Shown in pieces: positions 6,884 through 14,343 of a stretch of 27,108 bases of DNA. This DNA is from an uncultured Candidatus Saccharibacteria bacterium (GTDB lineage Bacteria > Patescibacteriota > Saccharimonadia > Saccharimonadales > Saccharimonadaceae): NCBI GenBank assembly GCA_938036915.1, contig CALHVV010000043.1, forward strand, positions 1 to 27,108. The letters run 5' to 3'. A program made the translations under genes and the position numbers. The number at the start of each line of letters is the position of its first letter. The first letter of the stretch is position 1. The notes below the pieces were generated by a model. The model made no database searches. It was not told the DNA's origin and worked only from the letters and a program-made list of their open reading frames with translations.

Positions 6884-6920
6884 GCGGGAGAATCAACCAG
6901 TAGCATTCCCGCCTGTTTCT
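6884..6920 (+). terminator. Hairpin before the MurF-like gene, possible weak terminator
   Basis: GCGGGA (6884-6889) pairs TCCCGC (6907-6912), extendable past a small bulge with AAT/ATT, and is followed by CTGTTTCT. It sits just ahead of the -10 box at 6923. Confidence 0.35.
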
Positions 6921-6922
6921 GA

Positions 6923-6928
6923 TAAAAT
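6923..6928 (+). promoter_or_regulatory. -10 box (TAAAAT), leaderless start of the MurF-like gene
   Basis: TAAAAT-AAGGAT-ATG: six nt between box and start codon at 6935. The purines AGGA are only two nt from ATG, too close for a normal SD. Confidence 0.5.
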
Positions 6929-6934
6929 AAGGAT

Positions 6935-8245
6935 ATGTTCAAAAAGTTTATCCAAAAGCGGCTCGAGACGTATGTGAGCCGGTATTTTCAAGCCCACCCA
7001 GAGGTTAAGTTGATCGTCGTGGTGGGGAGCGTGGGCAAGACGAGCACTAAACGAGCGGTGGCTACCTTGCTGTCGCAGCGCTATCGTGTGCGTATGCTAG
7101 ATAATAACCACAATACCAATCTCTCGGCGCCATGTGGCATCCTTGGTGTGACGTACCCCAGTAAGGTGCACAGTATTGGCGCTTGGCTTAAGGTGTTTGC
7201 AGCGGCTCGGCGGCGGGTTACTCAGCCAGCTGACGTCGATGTGATTGTCCAGGAGCTTGGCACTGATCGGCCAGGAGAGATTGCCGACTTTGGCCGCTAC
7301 CTCCGGCCCGACCTCGCCTTGGTGACGGCAGTAACGCCAGAGCATATGGAGTTCTTTGGCTCGATTGAGGCGGTGGCGCAAGAGGAGCTCTCCGTGACGC
7401 AGTATGCGCGCCGAGCACTGATTAATCGCGATGATATTGAGGGGCGCTTTGCCGACCTGATCGCTACTCCACACTTTAGTACGTATGGCACGACTGGCCT
7501 TGCTGAGTATCGCTTCGAACAGCAGAACTTTGATGCTGAGGTAGGCTATCGTGGGGGGATGATTGCTCCACCAAACATTGCTCAGCCATTTGCGGCGGCC
7601 ATTAACGTGGTGGGTGAGCATAGCCTACGGCCAATCGTTGGTGCCGTTGCGGCGGCCTTGCTTTATGGCTGCACACCAGATGAGGTAGTGAAGGGTCTTG
7701 CACTGATCAAGCCTGTCCCCGGGCGGATGAACCCGCTGCAAGGACTTGGCGATACGACAATTATCGACGATACATACAACTCCAGCCCAGCTGCTGCGCT
7801 GGCTGCTCTGCAGACGCTCTATAGCTTTGCGCAGGCACCGCAGCGGATCGCTATCCTTGGTGACATGAATGAGCTCGGTGCCTCGAGCCAGGCTGAGCAC
7901 GAGAAGCTGGGCATGGCCTGCGACTCGCATTTGCTTGATTGGGTAGTGACGGTTGGCGGCGAGACAGAGAAATATCTTGCGCCCGCTGCCCGCCGGCGTG
8001 GCTGCCAGGTGAAGGTATGTCGCAATGCGATCGAGGCAGGGCAGTTCGTCCGTTCGGTAGCGCGGCCTGGTGCAGTGATTCTTGCCAAGGGTTCGCAAGG
8101 TGGGATATTCCTTGAGGAGGCCGTTAAAATCCTCTGTGTCCTGAGCGAAGATACCGAGCTGGTGCGTCAATCACTCGCTTGGCAGGCTATCAAAGCGCCG
8201 TATTTTTCGGAGTACGAGAACTTCTTTGACGGGCCAAGCCAGTAG
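6935..8245 (+). CDS. murF: Mur ligase, UDP-MurNAc-tripeptide--D-Ala-D-Ala ligase-like (MurF), lacking the N-terminal UDP-binding domain
   Basis: Cytoplasmic ATP-dependent ligase of peptidoglycan precursor synthesis; MurF adds D-Ala-D-Ala to the UDP-muramoyl tripeptide. 436 residues. Seen: P-loop GSVGKTSTK at 31-39, the Mur substrate-side signature near 58 (NNHNTNLSAP), PGRM near 264, the MurF-type DDTYNSSP at 278-285, LGDMNELG near 309, and C-terminal KGSQGG at 385-390. In E. coli MurF about 100 residues holding the UDP-MurNAc-binding domain precede the P-loop; here there are only 30, so that domain is absent. The start is not misplaced: a -10 box ends 6 nt before the ATG. A MurT-like or other Mur-family role cannot be excluded, but DDTYNSSP with LGDMNELG favours MurF. 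It stands alone. Confidence 0.82.
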   Translation: MFKKFIQKRLETYVSRYFQAHPEVKLIVVVGSVGKTSTKRAVATLLSQRYRVRMLDNNHNTNLSAPCGILGVTYPSKVHSIGAWLKVFAAARRRVTQPADVDVIVQELGTDRPGEIADFGRYLRPDLALVTAVTPEHMEFFGSIEAVAQEELSVTQYARRALINRDDIEGRFADLIATPHFSTYGTTGLAEYRFEQQNFDAEVGYRGGMIAPPNIAQPFAAAINVVGEHSLRPIVGAVAAALLYGCTPDEVVKGLALIKPVPGRMNPLQGLGDTTIIDDTYNSSPAAALAALQTLYSFAQAPQRIAILGDMNELGASSQAEHEKLGMACDSHLLDWVVTVGGETEKYLAPAARRRGCQVKVCRNAIEAGQFVRSVARPGAVILAKGSQGGIFLEEAVKILCVLSEDTELVRQSLAWQAIKAPYFSEYENFFDGPSQ

Positions 8246-8262
8246 CGTTAATACGCAATTTA

Positions 8263-8271
8263 TGGTATATT
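8263..8271 (+). promoter_or_regulatory. Extended -10 (TGG-TATATT)
   Basis: TGGTATATT lies about 40 nt before the ATG at 8311. The leader carries GCGGAG about 8 nt before the ATG, so this gene has a normal leader, unlike several neighbours. Confidence 0.5.
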
Positions 8272-8310
8272 CTTACGTGTGAGACTAGTGTATTAAGCGG
8301 AGAACTATCT

Positions 8311-9705
8311 ATGCCAACAGAGAAAAAACCAAAAGCAACCAAGCGCAGCACAACGCGCAAGACGTCGCCAAAAAATGAGCCAGAACAAACCCCGGCCAAG
8401 GTTAATGAGCCAGCAACCCCAGCTGCAGAGCCAGCTCCAGTAGCCGAGCCCGCTACTCAACCGATATCAGAGCAGTCAGCCACTCCGGCCATGCAGCCAG
8501 CTCAGCCTCAGCCTCAATATCAGCCACGCATGGCTCCAGGAGCTTTGAACGCTCAGCCAGCCAAGAAGTCCCATCTTGGGCTTATTCTTGGCCTCGTCGG
8601 TGGTGGTGTAGCTTTTCTAGCACTTATTGCTGGTGTGCTATTGTACTTTTTCTGGTATCAGAATCCACACAAGGTAGTCACAGATGGCGTGGCAAATCTA
8701 GTCACTGCACGGCAAGCGTCGTATAGTATGGGCGGTGATATTACACCAAGCAGCACTAGCACTTCAGGCCCATCGAAGGTTACCTACAGAGTGAATCTGC
8801 AATATGCCAACCAAGTTGCTGGTGGTAATGGTGAGGTAACGATGGACCTCCCGCAGGTTGGCCAGATTACTGTCAAGGCCGAGATCTATGCGGATCGCGA
8901 AGCAACCTACTTCCGCGTCAATGGCATCAAGAAAGTGTATGAAAAATATATTGATACCATGATCGACCAGTCGATGAAGCGCTACAATACCTCTAGCATG
9001 ACCGATGGGGAGAAAGATACTGCGCGGAGTAAGATGCGCGAGCAGTATACCAAGCAAGCACTGCCTATCATCGAAAAAATCGATGGCAAATGGGTCAAGA
9101 TGACACAAGATGATATGCGCAAAATGAGCCCAAATCGTACGACGACTCAGCAATGTACAGACGCAATTAATGCTATGTACGACACTAAGGCTCGCAATGA
9201 GATCGCTGCAGTACTTCGCAAGCATGGCGATGTCTTTACAGTAGAGAAACTCAATAAGCCAGCGCTCGATAACGGTGCAGTGGGCTACAAGGTGACGGTA
9301 GCGAGCCCGTCGAGCCACGAAGCTCGTTCGCTGAGCCGCGACCTTGGCAACACCCGTGTTGGGGAGCTGCTTCGCCGCTGCAGTGATGCAACATCAACCC
9401 GTGTGACAACACGCCAAAATGGCCGGACCATCAAGACCGAGCGACGCTCTGCTATCTCAGGGCCAGACTTGAGCCAGACGGATCTTGAGCTCTGGGTGTC
9501 GCCGTTCTCGCACGATGTGAAGCGCATCGTCATGAAGCCGACCAGCCAGTCGTCTCAGCAGCCAGTGACGATCAACGTCAACGATACAAAGGTTGACTTG
9601 CGCAAGCCAAGCGACAGCATCCCGTATAGTGAGCTCATGCAGGGCAGTGGCAGCAGCAAAGATAACGACAGCGATACGTCATCAACAGCTACTGGCGAAG
9701 CGTAG
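8311..9705 (+). CDS. Membrane-anchored protein with Pro/Ala-rich cytoplasmic tail and large extracellular domain, function unknown
   Basis: 464 residues, not recognised. Order: a lysine-rich start, a P/A/E/Q-rich disordered stretch (about 25-85, repeated PA-EPA units), one membrane helix (about 88-115, LGLILGLVGGGVAFLALIAGVLLYFFW), then about 330 extracellular residues ending in a Ser/Asp tail (GSGSSKDNDSDTSSTATGEA). The outer domain has only two cysteines (C282 and C357) that could form a disulfide. The anchored layout with a long cytoplasmic tail resembles that of the solute-binding protein at 3340. An alternation of polar strands suggests a beta-rich lipoprotein-like fold, which is only inferred. 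GCGGAG precedes the ATG. A terminator follows at 9728. It forms its own transcription unit. Confidence 0.85.
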   Translation: MPTEKKPKATKRSTTRKTSPKNEPEQTPAKVNEPATPAAEPAPVAEPATQPISEQSATPAMQPAQPQPQYQPRMAPGALNAQPAKKSHLGLILGLVGGGVAFLALIAGVLLYFFWYQNPHKVVTDGVANLVTARQASYSMGGDITPSSTSTSGPSKVTYRVNLQYANQVAGGNGEVTMDLPQVGQITVKAEIYADREATYFRVNGIKKVYEKYIDTMIDQSMKRYNTSSMTDGEKDTARSKMREQYTKQALPIIEKIDGKWVKMTQDDMRKMSPNRTTTQQCTDAINAMYDTKARNEIAAVLRKHGDVFTVEKLNKPALDNGAVGYKVTVASPSSHEARSLSRDLGNTRVGELLRRCSDATSTRVTTRQNGRTIKTERRSAISGPDLSQTDLELWVSPFSHDVKRIVMKPTSQSSQQPVTINVNDTKVDLRKPSDSIPYSELMQGSGSSKDNDSDTSSTATGEA

Positions 9706-9727
9706 GCAAAACGCCGCACATGAATCC

Positions 9728-9763
9728 AACCCCGCTTTCGAGAAAAGAAGCGGGGTTGTCTTT
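9728..9763 (+). terminator. Rho-independent terminator
   Basis: AACCCCGCTT (9728-9737) pairs AAGCGGGGTT (9748-9757), loop TCGAGAAAAG, followed by GTCTTTG. Strong stem, weak T-tract. Confidence 0.75.
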
Positions 9764-9777
9764 GCCCTCGCCTACTA

Positions 9778-9786
9778 TGGTAGAAT
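9778..9786 (+). promoter_or_regulatory. Extended -10 (TGG-TAGAAT) of leuS
   Basis: TGGTAGAAT touches ATG 9787 and lies 9 nt before ATG 9796. Transcription would start near 9793-9796, which favours ATG 9796 as a leaderless start. Confidence 0.5.
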
Positions 9787-9795
9787 ATGAAAGAC

Positions 9796-12258
9796 ATGAA
9801 ACGATACAATCCTGCAGAAATCGAGCCAAAATGGCAACAGCACTGGGCAGAAGACCAGCGCTACCGGGCGGATGACGCCTCTCCTAAACCAAAGTATTAT
9901 GTGACCGGCATGTTCCCATACCCAAGCGGAGCAGGGATGCATGCAGGGCACTTTATGGAGCATTCCATTGTCGATGCAGTGGCGCGCTTCCGGCGCAGCC
10001 TTGGTCACGAGGTGCTTTACCCGATGGGCTGGGATAGCTTTGGTCTCCCTGCGGAGAATTACGCCATCAAGACAGGCAAAACGCCGCAAGAGACGACCGC
10101 GACCAATATTGCTAACTTTACTACTCAGCTTCGCCGCGTTGGCGCGAGTATCGATTGGAGTCGCGAGATCAACACGAGCGATCCAGAGTACTATCGCTGG
10201 ACGCAGTGGATCTTTACGCAGCTCTTTGAACGGGGCCTGGCATACCAAAAGGACTCACTCCAGTGGTGGTGTCCGAAAGACAAGACCGTGCTGGCGAATG
10301 AGCAGGTGATCAATGGCCGGTGCTGGCGCTGCGAAGAAGTGGTGGTGAAGAAGCCAATGAAGCAATGGTTCTTCAAGATTACTGAGTACGCCGACCAGCT
10401 CCTGGCCGATATCCCCGCGCTGGACTGGCCAGACAAGATCAAGCAAGCCCAGACCAACTGGATTGGCCGCAGCGAGGGAGCAGAGGTCCGCTTCGCCCTT
10501 GATAAGCCCGCGGCAGCTACGGAAAGTGACGCCGCCGATATCACCGTCTTTTCGACGCGCCCCGATACGCTCTTTGGTGCGACCTTCTTGGTGCTTGCCC
10601 CCGAACATCCTCTCGCGCAGCATCTCGCGCGCGGTGATGCCCAAGAGACAGTCTTGGCCTATATTGCCGAGGCAGTCAAAAAATCGGAGATTGAGCGCAC
10701 TAATGACACGAAGGATAAGACAGGAGTCTTTACTGGAAGTTATGCCATAAATCCAGCGACGGGCGAGCGAATACCCATCTGGGTGGCTGATTATGTCCTT
10801 GGTGGCTATGGCACTGGTGCAGTGATGGCTGTCCCGGCTCATGATGAGCGCGATGCCGCCTTTGCCGAGAAATACGAGCTGCCCATCGTCACCGTCATTG
10901 AGCGGCCCGACGACGACCCAGACACTGACCAGTGCTACCATGGCGAAGGCGTGCTTGTTAATTCTGGCGCATTTGATGGTATGCGCAGTGAGGATGCTCG
11001 TGAGCAGATCGTGGCCTGGCTCGAACAGGAAGGTCGTGGCCACGCCAAGGTAACCTACAAGATGCGTGACTGGTTGATTAGCCGCCAACGCTACTGGGGC
11101 GCACCCATCCCGATCATTCACTGCCTTGAGCATGGTGCTGTGCCAGTGCCAGCGGCAGATCTACCCGTCGTCTTGCCAGCAGTGCAAGACTTCCAGCCGC
11201 GTGGTGATGGCAAATCCGTCCTTGCCGCCCAAGAAGAATGGGTGGCGACGACCTGCCCGACCTGTGGCGGCCCAGCTCAGCGCGAAACCGACACGATGGA
11301 TGGCTATGCTTGCAGTAGCTGGTATCTTCTGCGCTACACTGATCCACACAATGCTATGCAGGCCTGGGACCCAGCGCTGGCTAACCACTGGGCACCGCTT
11401 GATATGTATGTTGGTGGTGACCATGCGACGGCTCACTTGCTCTATGTGCGCTTCTGGACGCACGTCTTCCGCGATCTTGGTCTCACGAGCTTTGCCGAAC
11501 CAGTGCGAAAGCTCGTCTATCATGGCCTCATTCAAGCCGAGGATGGCCGCAAGATGAGCAAAAGCCTTGGCAATGTTGTCGACCCGCTGGAGGTGATCGA
11601 TGCGGGGTATGGGGCAGATGCACTGCGTACCTTTGAGCTCTTCCTCGGGCCGATCGACGAGAATTCAAGCTGGAGTAGTCGAGGAATTGCTGGCGTCTAT
11701 CGTTTCTTGAATCGCCTCTGGACATTGGTACAAGAGTTTGATGATTGGCAGCAGCAGGGTGGAGCGCCTGGGCAGGTCGACGTTGCACAGCTTGAGTCGA
11801 TTATCCATGCCACAACGAAAAAGGTCACAAGTGATATCTACCGCCTGAGCTTCAACACAGCCATTGCTGGGCTCATGGAGTGCGTCAACGACCTCTACAA
11901 GCTCAAGACAACTGGCTTTACTGAGCAGTGGCAGCCAGCGCTCAAGACGCTGATCCAGCTGGTGCAGCCCTTTGCGCCGCACATGGCCGCTGAGCTATGG
12001 CAGCAACTTGGCTATGGCGACCAGCTCGATTTTGCAACCTGGCCAGAGTGGAACGAAGCAAAGATCGTCCGCGATACGATAACCATCGTTGTGCAAGTCA
12101 ATGGCAAAGTCCGCGCCAAGCTCACCACCACGCCAGACGCCAGCGAAGCCGACATCACTGCCCAAGCCCTGGTAGACGACCGCGTTGCAAAATACCTCAC
12201 TGGGCCACTCAAGAAGGTTATCTACATCAAGCGCAAGCTCGTCAGTATCGTTGTCTAG
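9796..12258 (+). CDS. leuS: Leucyl-tRNA synthetase
   Basis: Class Ia synthetase charging tRNA-Leu, 820 residues, close to the bacterial norm. Seen: YNPAEIEPKWQQHW start, HIGH-type PYPSGAGMHAGH (41-52), a zinc-type knuckle region WCPKDKTVLANEQV..GRCWRCE, the CP1 editing domain with STRPDTLFGAT (T254 region) and the editing Asp in AHDERD (D350 or D353), the tetracysteine-like CPTCGGPAQRETDTMDGYACSSWY, KMSKS at 586-590, and the C-terminal VNGKVRAK..KVIYIKRKLVSIVV. I prefer ATG 9796 over the in-frame ATG 9787 because the extended -10 ends at 9786, so the first ATG would lie upstream of the transcription start. It stands between two terminators as a single-gene unit. Confidence 0.96.
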   Translation: MKRYNPAEIEPKWQQHWAEDQRYRADDASPKPKYYVTGMFPYPSGAGMHAGHFMEHSIVDAVARFRRSLGHEVLYPMGWDSFGLPAENYAIKTGKTPQETTATNIANFTTQLRRVGASIDWSREINTSDPEYYRWTQWIFTQLFERGLAYQKDSLQWWCPKDKTVLANEQVINGRCWRCEEVVVKKPMKQWFFKITEYADQLLADIPALDWPDKIKQAQTNWIGRSEGAEVRFALDKPAAATESDAADITVFSTRPDTLFGATFLVLAPEHPLAQHLARGDAQETVLAYIAEAVKKSEIERTNDTKDKTGVFTGSYAINPATGERIPIWVADYVLGGYGTGAVMAVPAHDERDAAFAEKYELPIVTVIERPDDDPDTDQCYHGEGVLVNSGAFDGMRSEDAREQIVAWLEQEGRGHAKVTYKMRDWLISRQRYWGAPIPIIHCLEHGAVPVPAADLPVVLPAVQDFQPRGDGKSVLAAQEEWVATTCPTCGGPAQRETDTMDGYACSSWYLLRYTDPHNAMQAWDPALANHWAPLDMYVGGDHATAHLLYVRFWTHVFRDLGLTSFAEPVRKLVYHGLIQAEDGRKMSKSLGNVVDPLEVIDAGYGADALRTFELFLGPIDENSSWSSRGIAGVYRFLNRLWTLVQEFDDWQQQGGAPGQVDVAQLESIIHATTKKVTSDIYRLSFNTAIAGLMECVNDLYKLKTTGFTEQWQPALKTLIQLVQPFAPHMAAELWQQLGYGDQLDFATWPEWNEAKIVRDTITIVVQVNGKVRAKLTTTPDASEADITAQALVDDRVAKYLTGPLKKVIYIKRKLVSIVV

Positions 12259-12286
12259 AAAAGCCGGTTTCACTACCTTGCCGTAA

Positions 12287-12320
12287 CAAAATGGGGCGTC
12301 TCGCGGGGCGCCCCATTTTG
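12287..12320. terminator. Terminator after leuS, possibly bidirectional
   Basis: Perfect 12-nt stem CAAAATGGGGCG (12287-12298) / CGCCCCATTTTG (12309-12320) with loop TCTCGCGGGG. The stem carries TTTT at its end on both strands, so it may serve leuS and the convergent gene at 12422. Confidence 0.75.
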
Positions 12321-12421
12321 GGTTGTGTGTCTACAGCCTCATCGTGTCTAGTGGATGTTGATAAGACTACAAAATGGCAACGTAATCGCTTGAATGGGTT
12401 AAAGGGTAAAAGATGATTGAT

Positions 12422-12913
12422 CTAATGAATGGGGACGCAAATAGTCACAATTTTTAAACGGAGTTCATCGTCAAACTGTAAGTGTATCCAGTTGCCACTC
12501 TCGTGATTATAACGAACCCAAGCTGAGCGCACCCACGTTGCGTTTTGATTTGCTTCATTAGCGGGAGTACCAAGATGGCGAATAATCTCATCACGCGTTG
12601 CAGTATTGGAGAAGTCTGCAAACAGTGGATTGGTGTACGGCTTGTACTCTGAGACAGATGACCTTCCCTTTTGGGGATATAGGGTAACTGCTTCGAGCGT
12701 ATTGTCGTTCCAGCGAAATTCTATCCCAGCATCGTGCAGTAACCAGAATGATTCGCTCGAGTCGTAGCCAGTAAACTCCTTGTCAATCTCCCGGATTACA
12801 GGAGTGCAGCCCAACTTGTCGATGATGTGCCGCACTTCAGTCTTAACTGATTCGTCGCTTCTTCCGACGAGTTTGATGTACTGGTTGACACTGCCTGTTA
12901 TTGTTGTCGACAT
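12422..12913 (-). CDS. Uncharacterised protein, 163 residues, immunity-protein-like sequence style
   Basis: I cannot name a family with certainty. It is soluble, with no signal or membrane segment. The second half, IEFRWNDNTLEAVTLYP, then a stretch with LGTP and a Trp/Tyr-rich WVRSAWVRYNHESGNWIHLQF ending in LRLKIVTICVP, has the layout of small bacterial proteins sometimes annotated as pyocin or toxin immunity proteins (a D/E-rich beta sheet with LGxP and IHxQF). That resemblance is from memory and weak. The start ATG at 12913 has AAGGAG with 5 nt spacing on the minus strand. A 60-nt sample is about 47 percent GC, lower than leuS. It is convergent with leuS and controlled by an AT-rich palindromic region. 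No toxin gene is adjacent. Confidence 0.75.
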   Translation of the reverse strand: MSTTITGSVNQYIKLVGRSDESVKTEVRHIIDKLGCTPVIREIDKEFTGYDSSESFWLLHDAGIEFRWNDNTLEAVTLYPQKGRSSVSEYKPYTNPLFADFSNTATRDEIIRHLGTPANEANQNATWVRSAWVRYNHESGNWIHLQFDDELRLKIVTICVPIH

Positions 12914-12937
12914 ATTTGCTCCTTACTGAGATTAATA

Positions 12938-12980
12938 GTATGTACAATATCATACAATATATGACATATATCTGTCATAT
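12938..12980 (-). promoter_or_regulatory. AT-rich promoter region with a palindromic operator candidate
   Basis: On the minus strand ATGACA (inside the palindrome), an 18-nt spacer and TATGAT make a plausible promoter for the 12422 gene. The palindrome has perfect 8-nt arms ATATGACA (12959-12966) and TGTCATAT (12973-12980) around TATATC, and covers the -35. A second inverted pair GTATG/CATAC (12938-12942, 12951-12955) lies downstream. Repression by an unknown dimeric regulator is inferred. Confidence 0.5.
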
Positions 12981-13085
12981 CAAAGCCATAACCTAGACGT
13001 CGTAGCGAGTGTGCTCTGGATGGGGTAGGAGAGCGCAATAGCCCGCTTGGCAATTGGCCGCAAATATATTTTTCTATACAAAACA

Positions 13086-13124
13086 GCGCAAACACTAGAG
13101 AATTTTGCGCTTTTAGCGTATAAT
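13086..13124 (+). promoter_or_regulatory. Promoter region of rpmF with TATAAT and an inverted repeat
   Basis: TATAAT at 13119-13124 lies 45 nt before the rpmF ATG. GCGCAAA (13086-13092) and TTTGCGC (13104-13110) are a 7-nt inverted pair upstream of it that may be an operator or a weak terminator of incoming transcripts. No clear -35 box. Confidence 0.5.
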
Positions 13125-13168
13125 AGCTACAAGTTTTACGTCAGCCTAAAGAGAAGGAGATTTTTACT

Positions 13169-13321
13169 ATGGCTCAACCAAAAAAACAGAGTAGCCCACG
13201 CAAAACCGGCCTGCGCCGCAGCCACCTACGCCTCAAGCTAGCTCGCATGGTTAATAAGACCTCACCAGTCAAGGTCAAGACAACCAAGCGCGAGACTGGC
13301 GCTGCCAAAGCAGCTCGCTAG
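13169..13321 (+). CDS. rpmF: Ribosomal protein L32 (bL32), zinc-free form
   Basis: Very basic 50-residue protein: MAQPKKQSSPRKTGLRRSHL, then RLKLARMVNKTSPVKVKTTK, ending in RETGAAKAAR. The start M-A-x-P-K-K and the RKTGLRRSH segment match L32. The usual C-terminal zinc ribbon (CxxC..CxxC) is missing, as in zinc-independent forms. It has a strong AGAAGGAG site about 8 nt before the ATG. Its place before nusB and rnc agrees, since rpmF commonly lies near rnc in other bacteria. An alternative small basic protein cannot be fully excluded, but the N-terminus is persuasive. Confidence 0.82.
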   Translation: MAQPKKQSSPRKTGLRRSHLRLKLARMVNKTSPVKVKTTKRETGAAKAAR

Positions 13322-13368
13322 CTTTTCGTCGATAGCAAAGAATTTTAACAAAAGAAAGAACCAACCAA

Positions 13369-13833
13369 ATGGCTTCGAACCGTCATCTTGGGCGTATAGT
13401 TGCACTCCAAACATTGTACGAATATGAATTCCGCCAGCAGGCGAATGATCCGCAGGCCGTGCCACAAGAGATTCTGGCGCGCAATCTTGAGCGTTATGAA
13501 TCGATCATTGGCGATCGAGCCTTTGTCGATACGCTCGTTGCCGGGGTAATCGAGACGCAGGCCGCGCTCGACGCCCACTTGCAGCCAATTGCGCCAGAGT
13601 GGCCACTTGATCAGATTGCTCGTGTCGACCGCAATATCTTGCGACTTGGCCTCTACGAGTTGCTGCACTGCCGCGCAACTGTTCCACCCAAGGTGGCGAT
13701 TAACGAAGCAGTGGAGCTTGCTAAAGCGTTTGGTTCCGATAATTCAAGCAAGTTTATCAACGGTGTACTCGGCACCGCCTATCGCAACTTGCCTGGGGAG
13801 ACACCAGACGATGCCAACACCGTCACACTTTGA
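13369..13833 (+). CDS. nusB: Transcription antitermination factor NusB
   Basis: All-helical RNA-binding protein that, with NusE (S10), binds boxA and supports rRNA transcription; 154 residues, normal for the family. Seen: the NusB start SNRHLGRIVALQTLYEYEF, the middle helix VIETQAALDAHLQPIAPEWP, and the signature LDQIARVDRNILRLGLYELL followed by PPKVAINEAVELAKAFGSDNSSKFINGVLG. The ribosome binding site is poor (AAAGAAAG). It starts 47 nt after rpmF with no terminator between, so they may be cotranscribed, and its 3' end overlaps the Nudix gene by 23 nt. Confidence 0.95.
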   Translation: MASNRHLGRIVALQTLYEYEFRQQANDPQAVPQEILARNLERYESIIGDRAFVDTLVAGVIETQAALDAHLQPIAPEWPLDQIARVDRNILRLGLYELLHCRATVPPKVAINEAVELAKAFGSDNSSKFINGVLGTAYRNLPGETPDDANTVTL

Positions 13834-14320
13834 CCGACACTTCAATCGGTTTAAAAAATATTTTGGCCGTCGCAAGCCGTCTATTCAGGAAATTGTTCGT
13901 GAACCGACGGCTGGCGGCATTGTATTCCGCTACAATAGCGACAACAAACTCGAAATCCTCCTAATCCAGGACGCCAAGGATCGCTGGACGATCCCCAAAG
14001 GGCATATTGAGAAAGGGGAGACTGCAGTGCAAACGGCTCGCCGCGAGATCGGCGAAGAAGCGGGGCTGCACGACCTTGATATGCTGGGCTGGCTGGGCAA
14101 GATTCACTTTCGCTACCGCCGGATGGATAAGCTTGTCCTGATGACGACGCAGATTTATCTTGCCCGCGTCCGCACCAGTGGTAACGAGATTCAAAAAGAA
14201 GAATGGATGAATGGCATCAAGTGGTTTCCCTTTAGCAAGGCACTTGACCTCATCGAGTACGAAGATATTGCCAAGCTTATGCTCAAAGCCAAGAAACGCA
14301 TCCGAGAGGAGCGTCTATAA
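13811..14320 (+). CDS. Nudix hydrolase
   Basis: Cytoplasmic Mg2+-dependent hydrolase of nucleoside diphosphate-linked compounds, 169 residues. The complete Nudix box is present: GHIEKGETAVQTARREIGEEAGL fits Gx5Ex7REUxEExGU (about residues 64-86), preceded by RWTIPKGH. The N-terminus FKKYFGRRKPSIQEIVREPTAGGIVF is basic. Substrate cannot be told; MutT-like, Ap4A or NADH-type clues (SQPWPFPxS) are absent. I chose ATG 13811, which overlaps nusB by 23 nt and has GGGGAG 10 nt upstream; a longer in-frame reading from 13589 would lie entirely inside nusB. It lies 23 nt before rnc in the same operon. Confidence 0.9.
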   Translation: MPTPSHFDRHFNRFKKYFGRRKPSIQEIVREPTAGGIVFRYNSDNKLEILLIQDAKDRWTIPKGHIEKGETAVQTARREIGEEAGLHDLDMLGWLGKIHFRYRRMDKLVLMTTQIYLARVRTSGNEIQKEEWMNGIKWFPFSKALDLIEYEDIAKLMLKAKKRIREERL

Positions 14321-14343
14321 CGACAGAAACGAAAGGAGTTACT

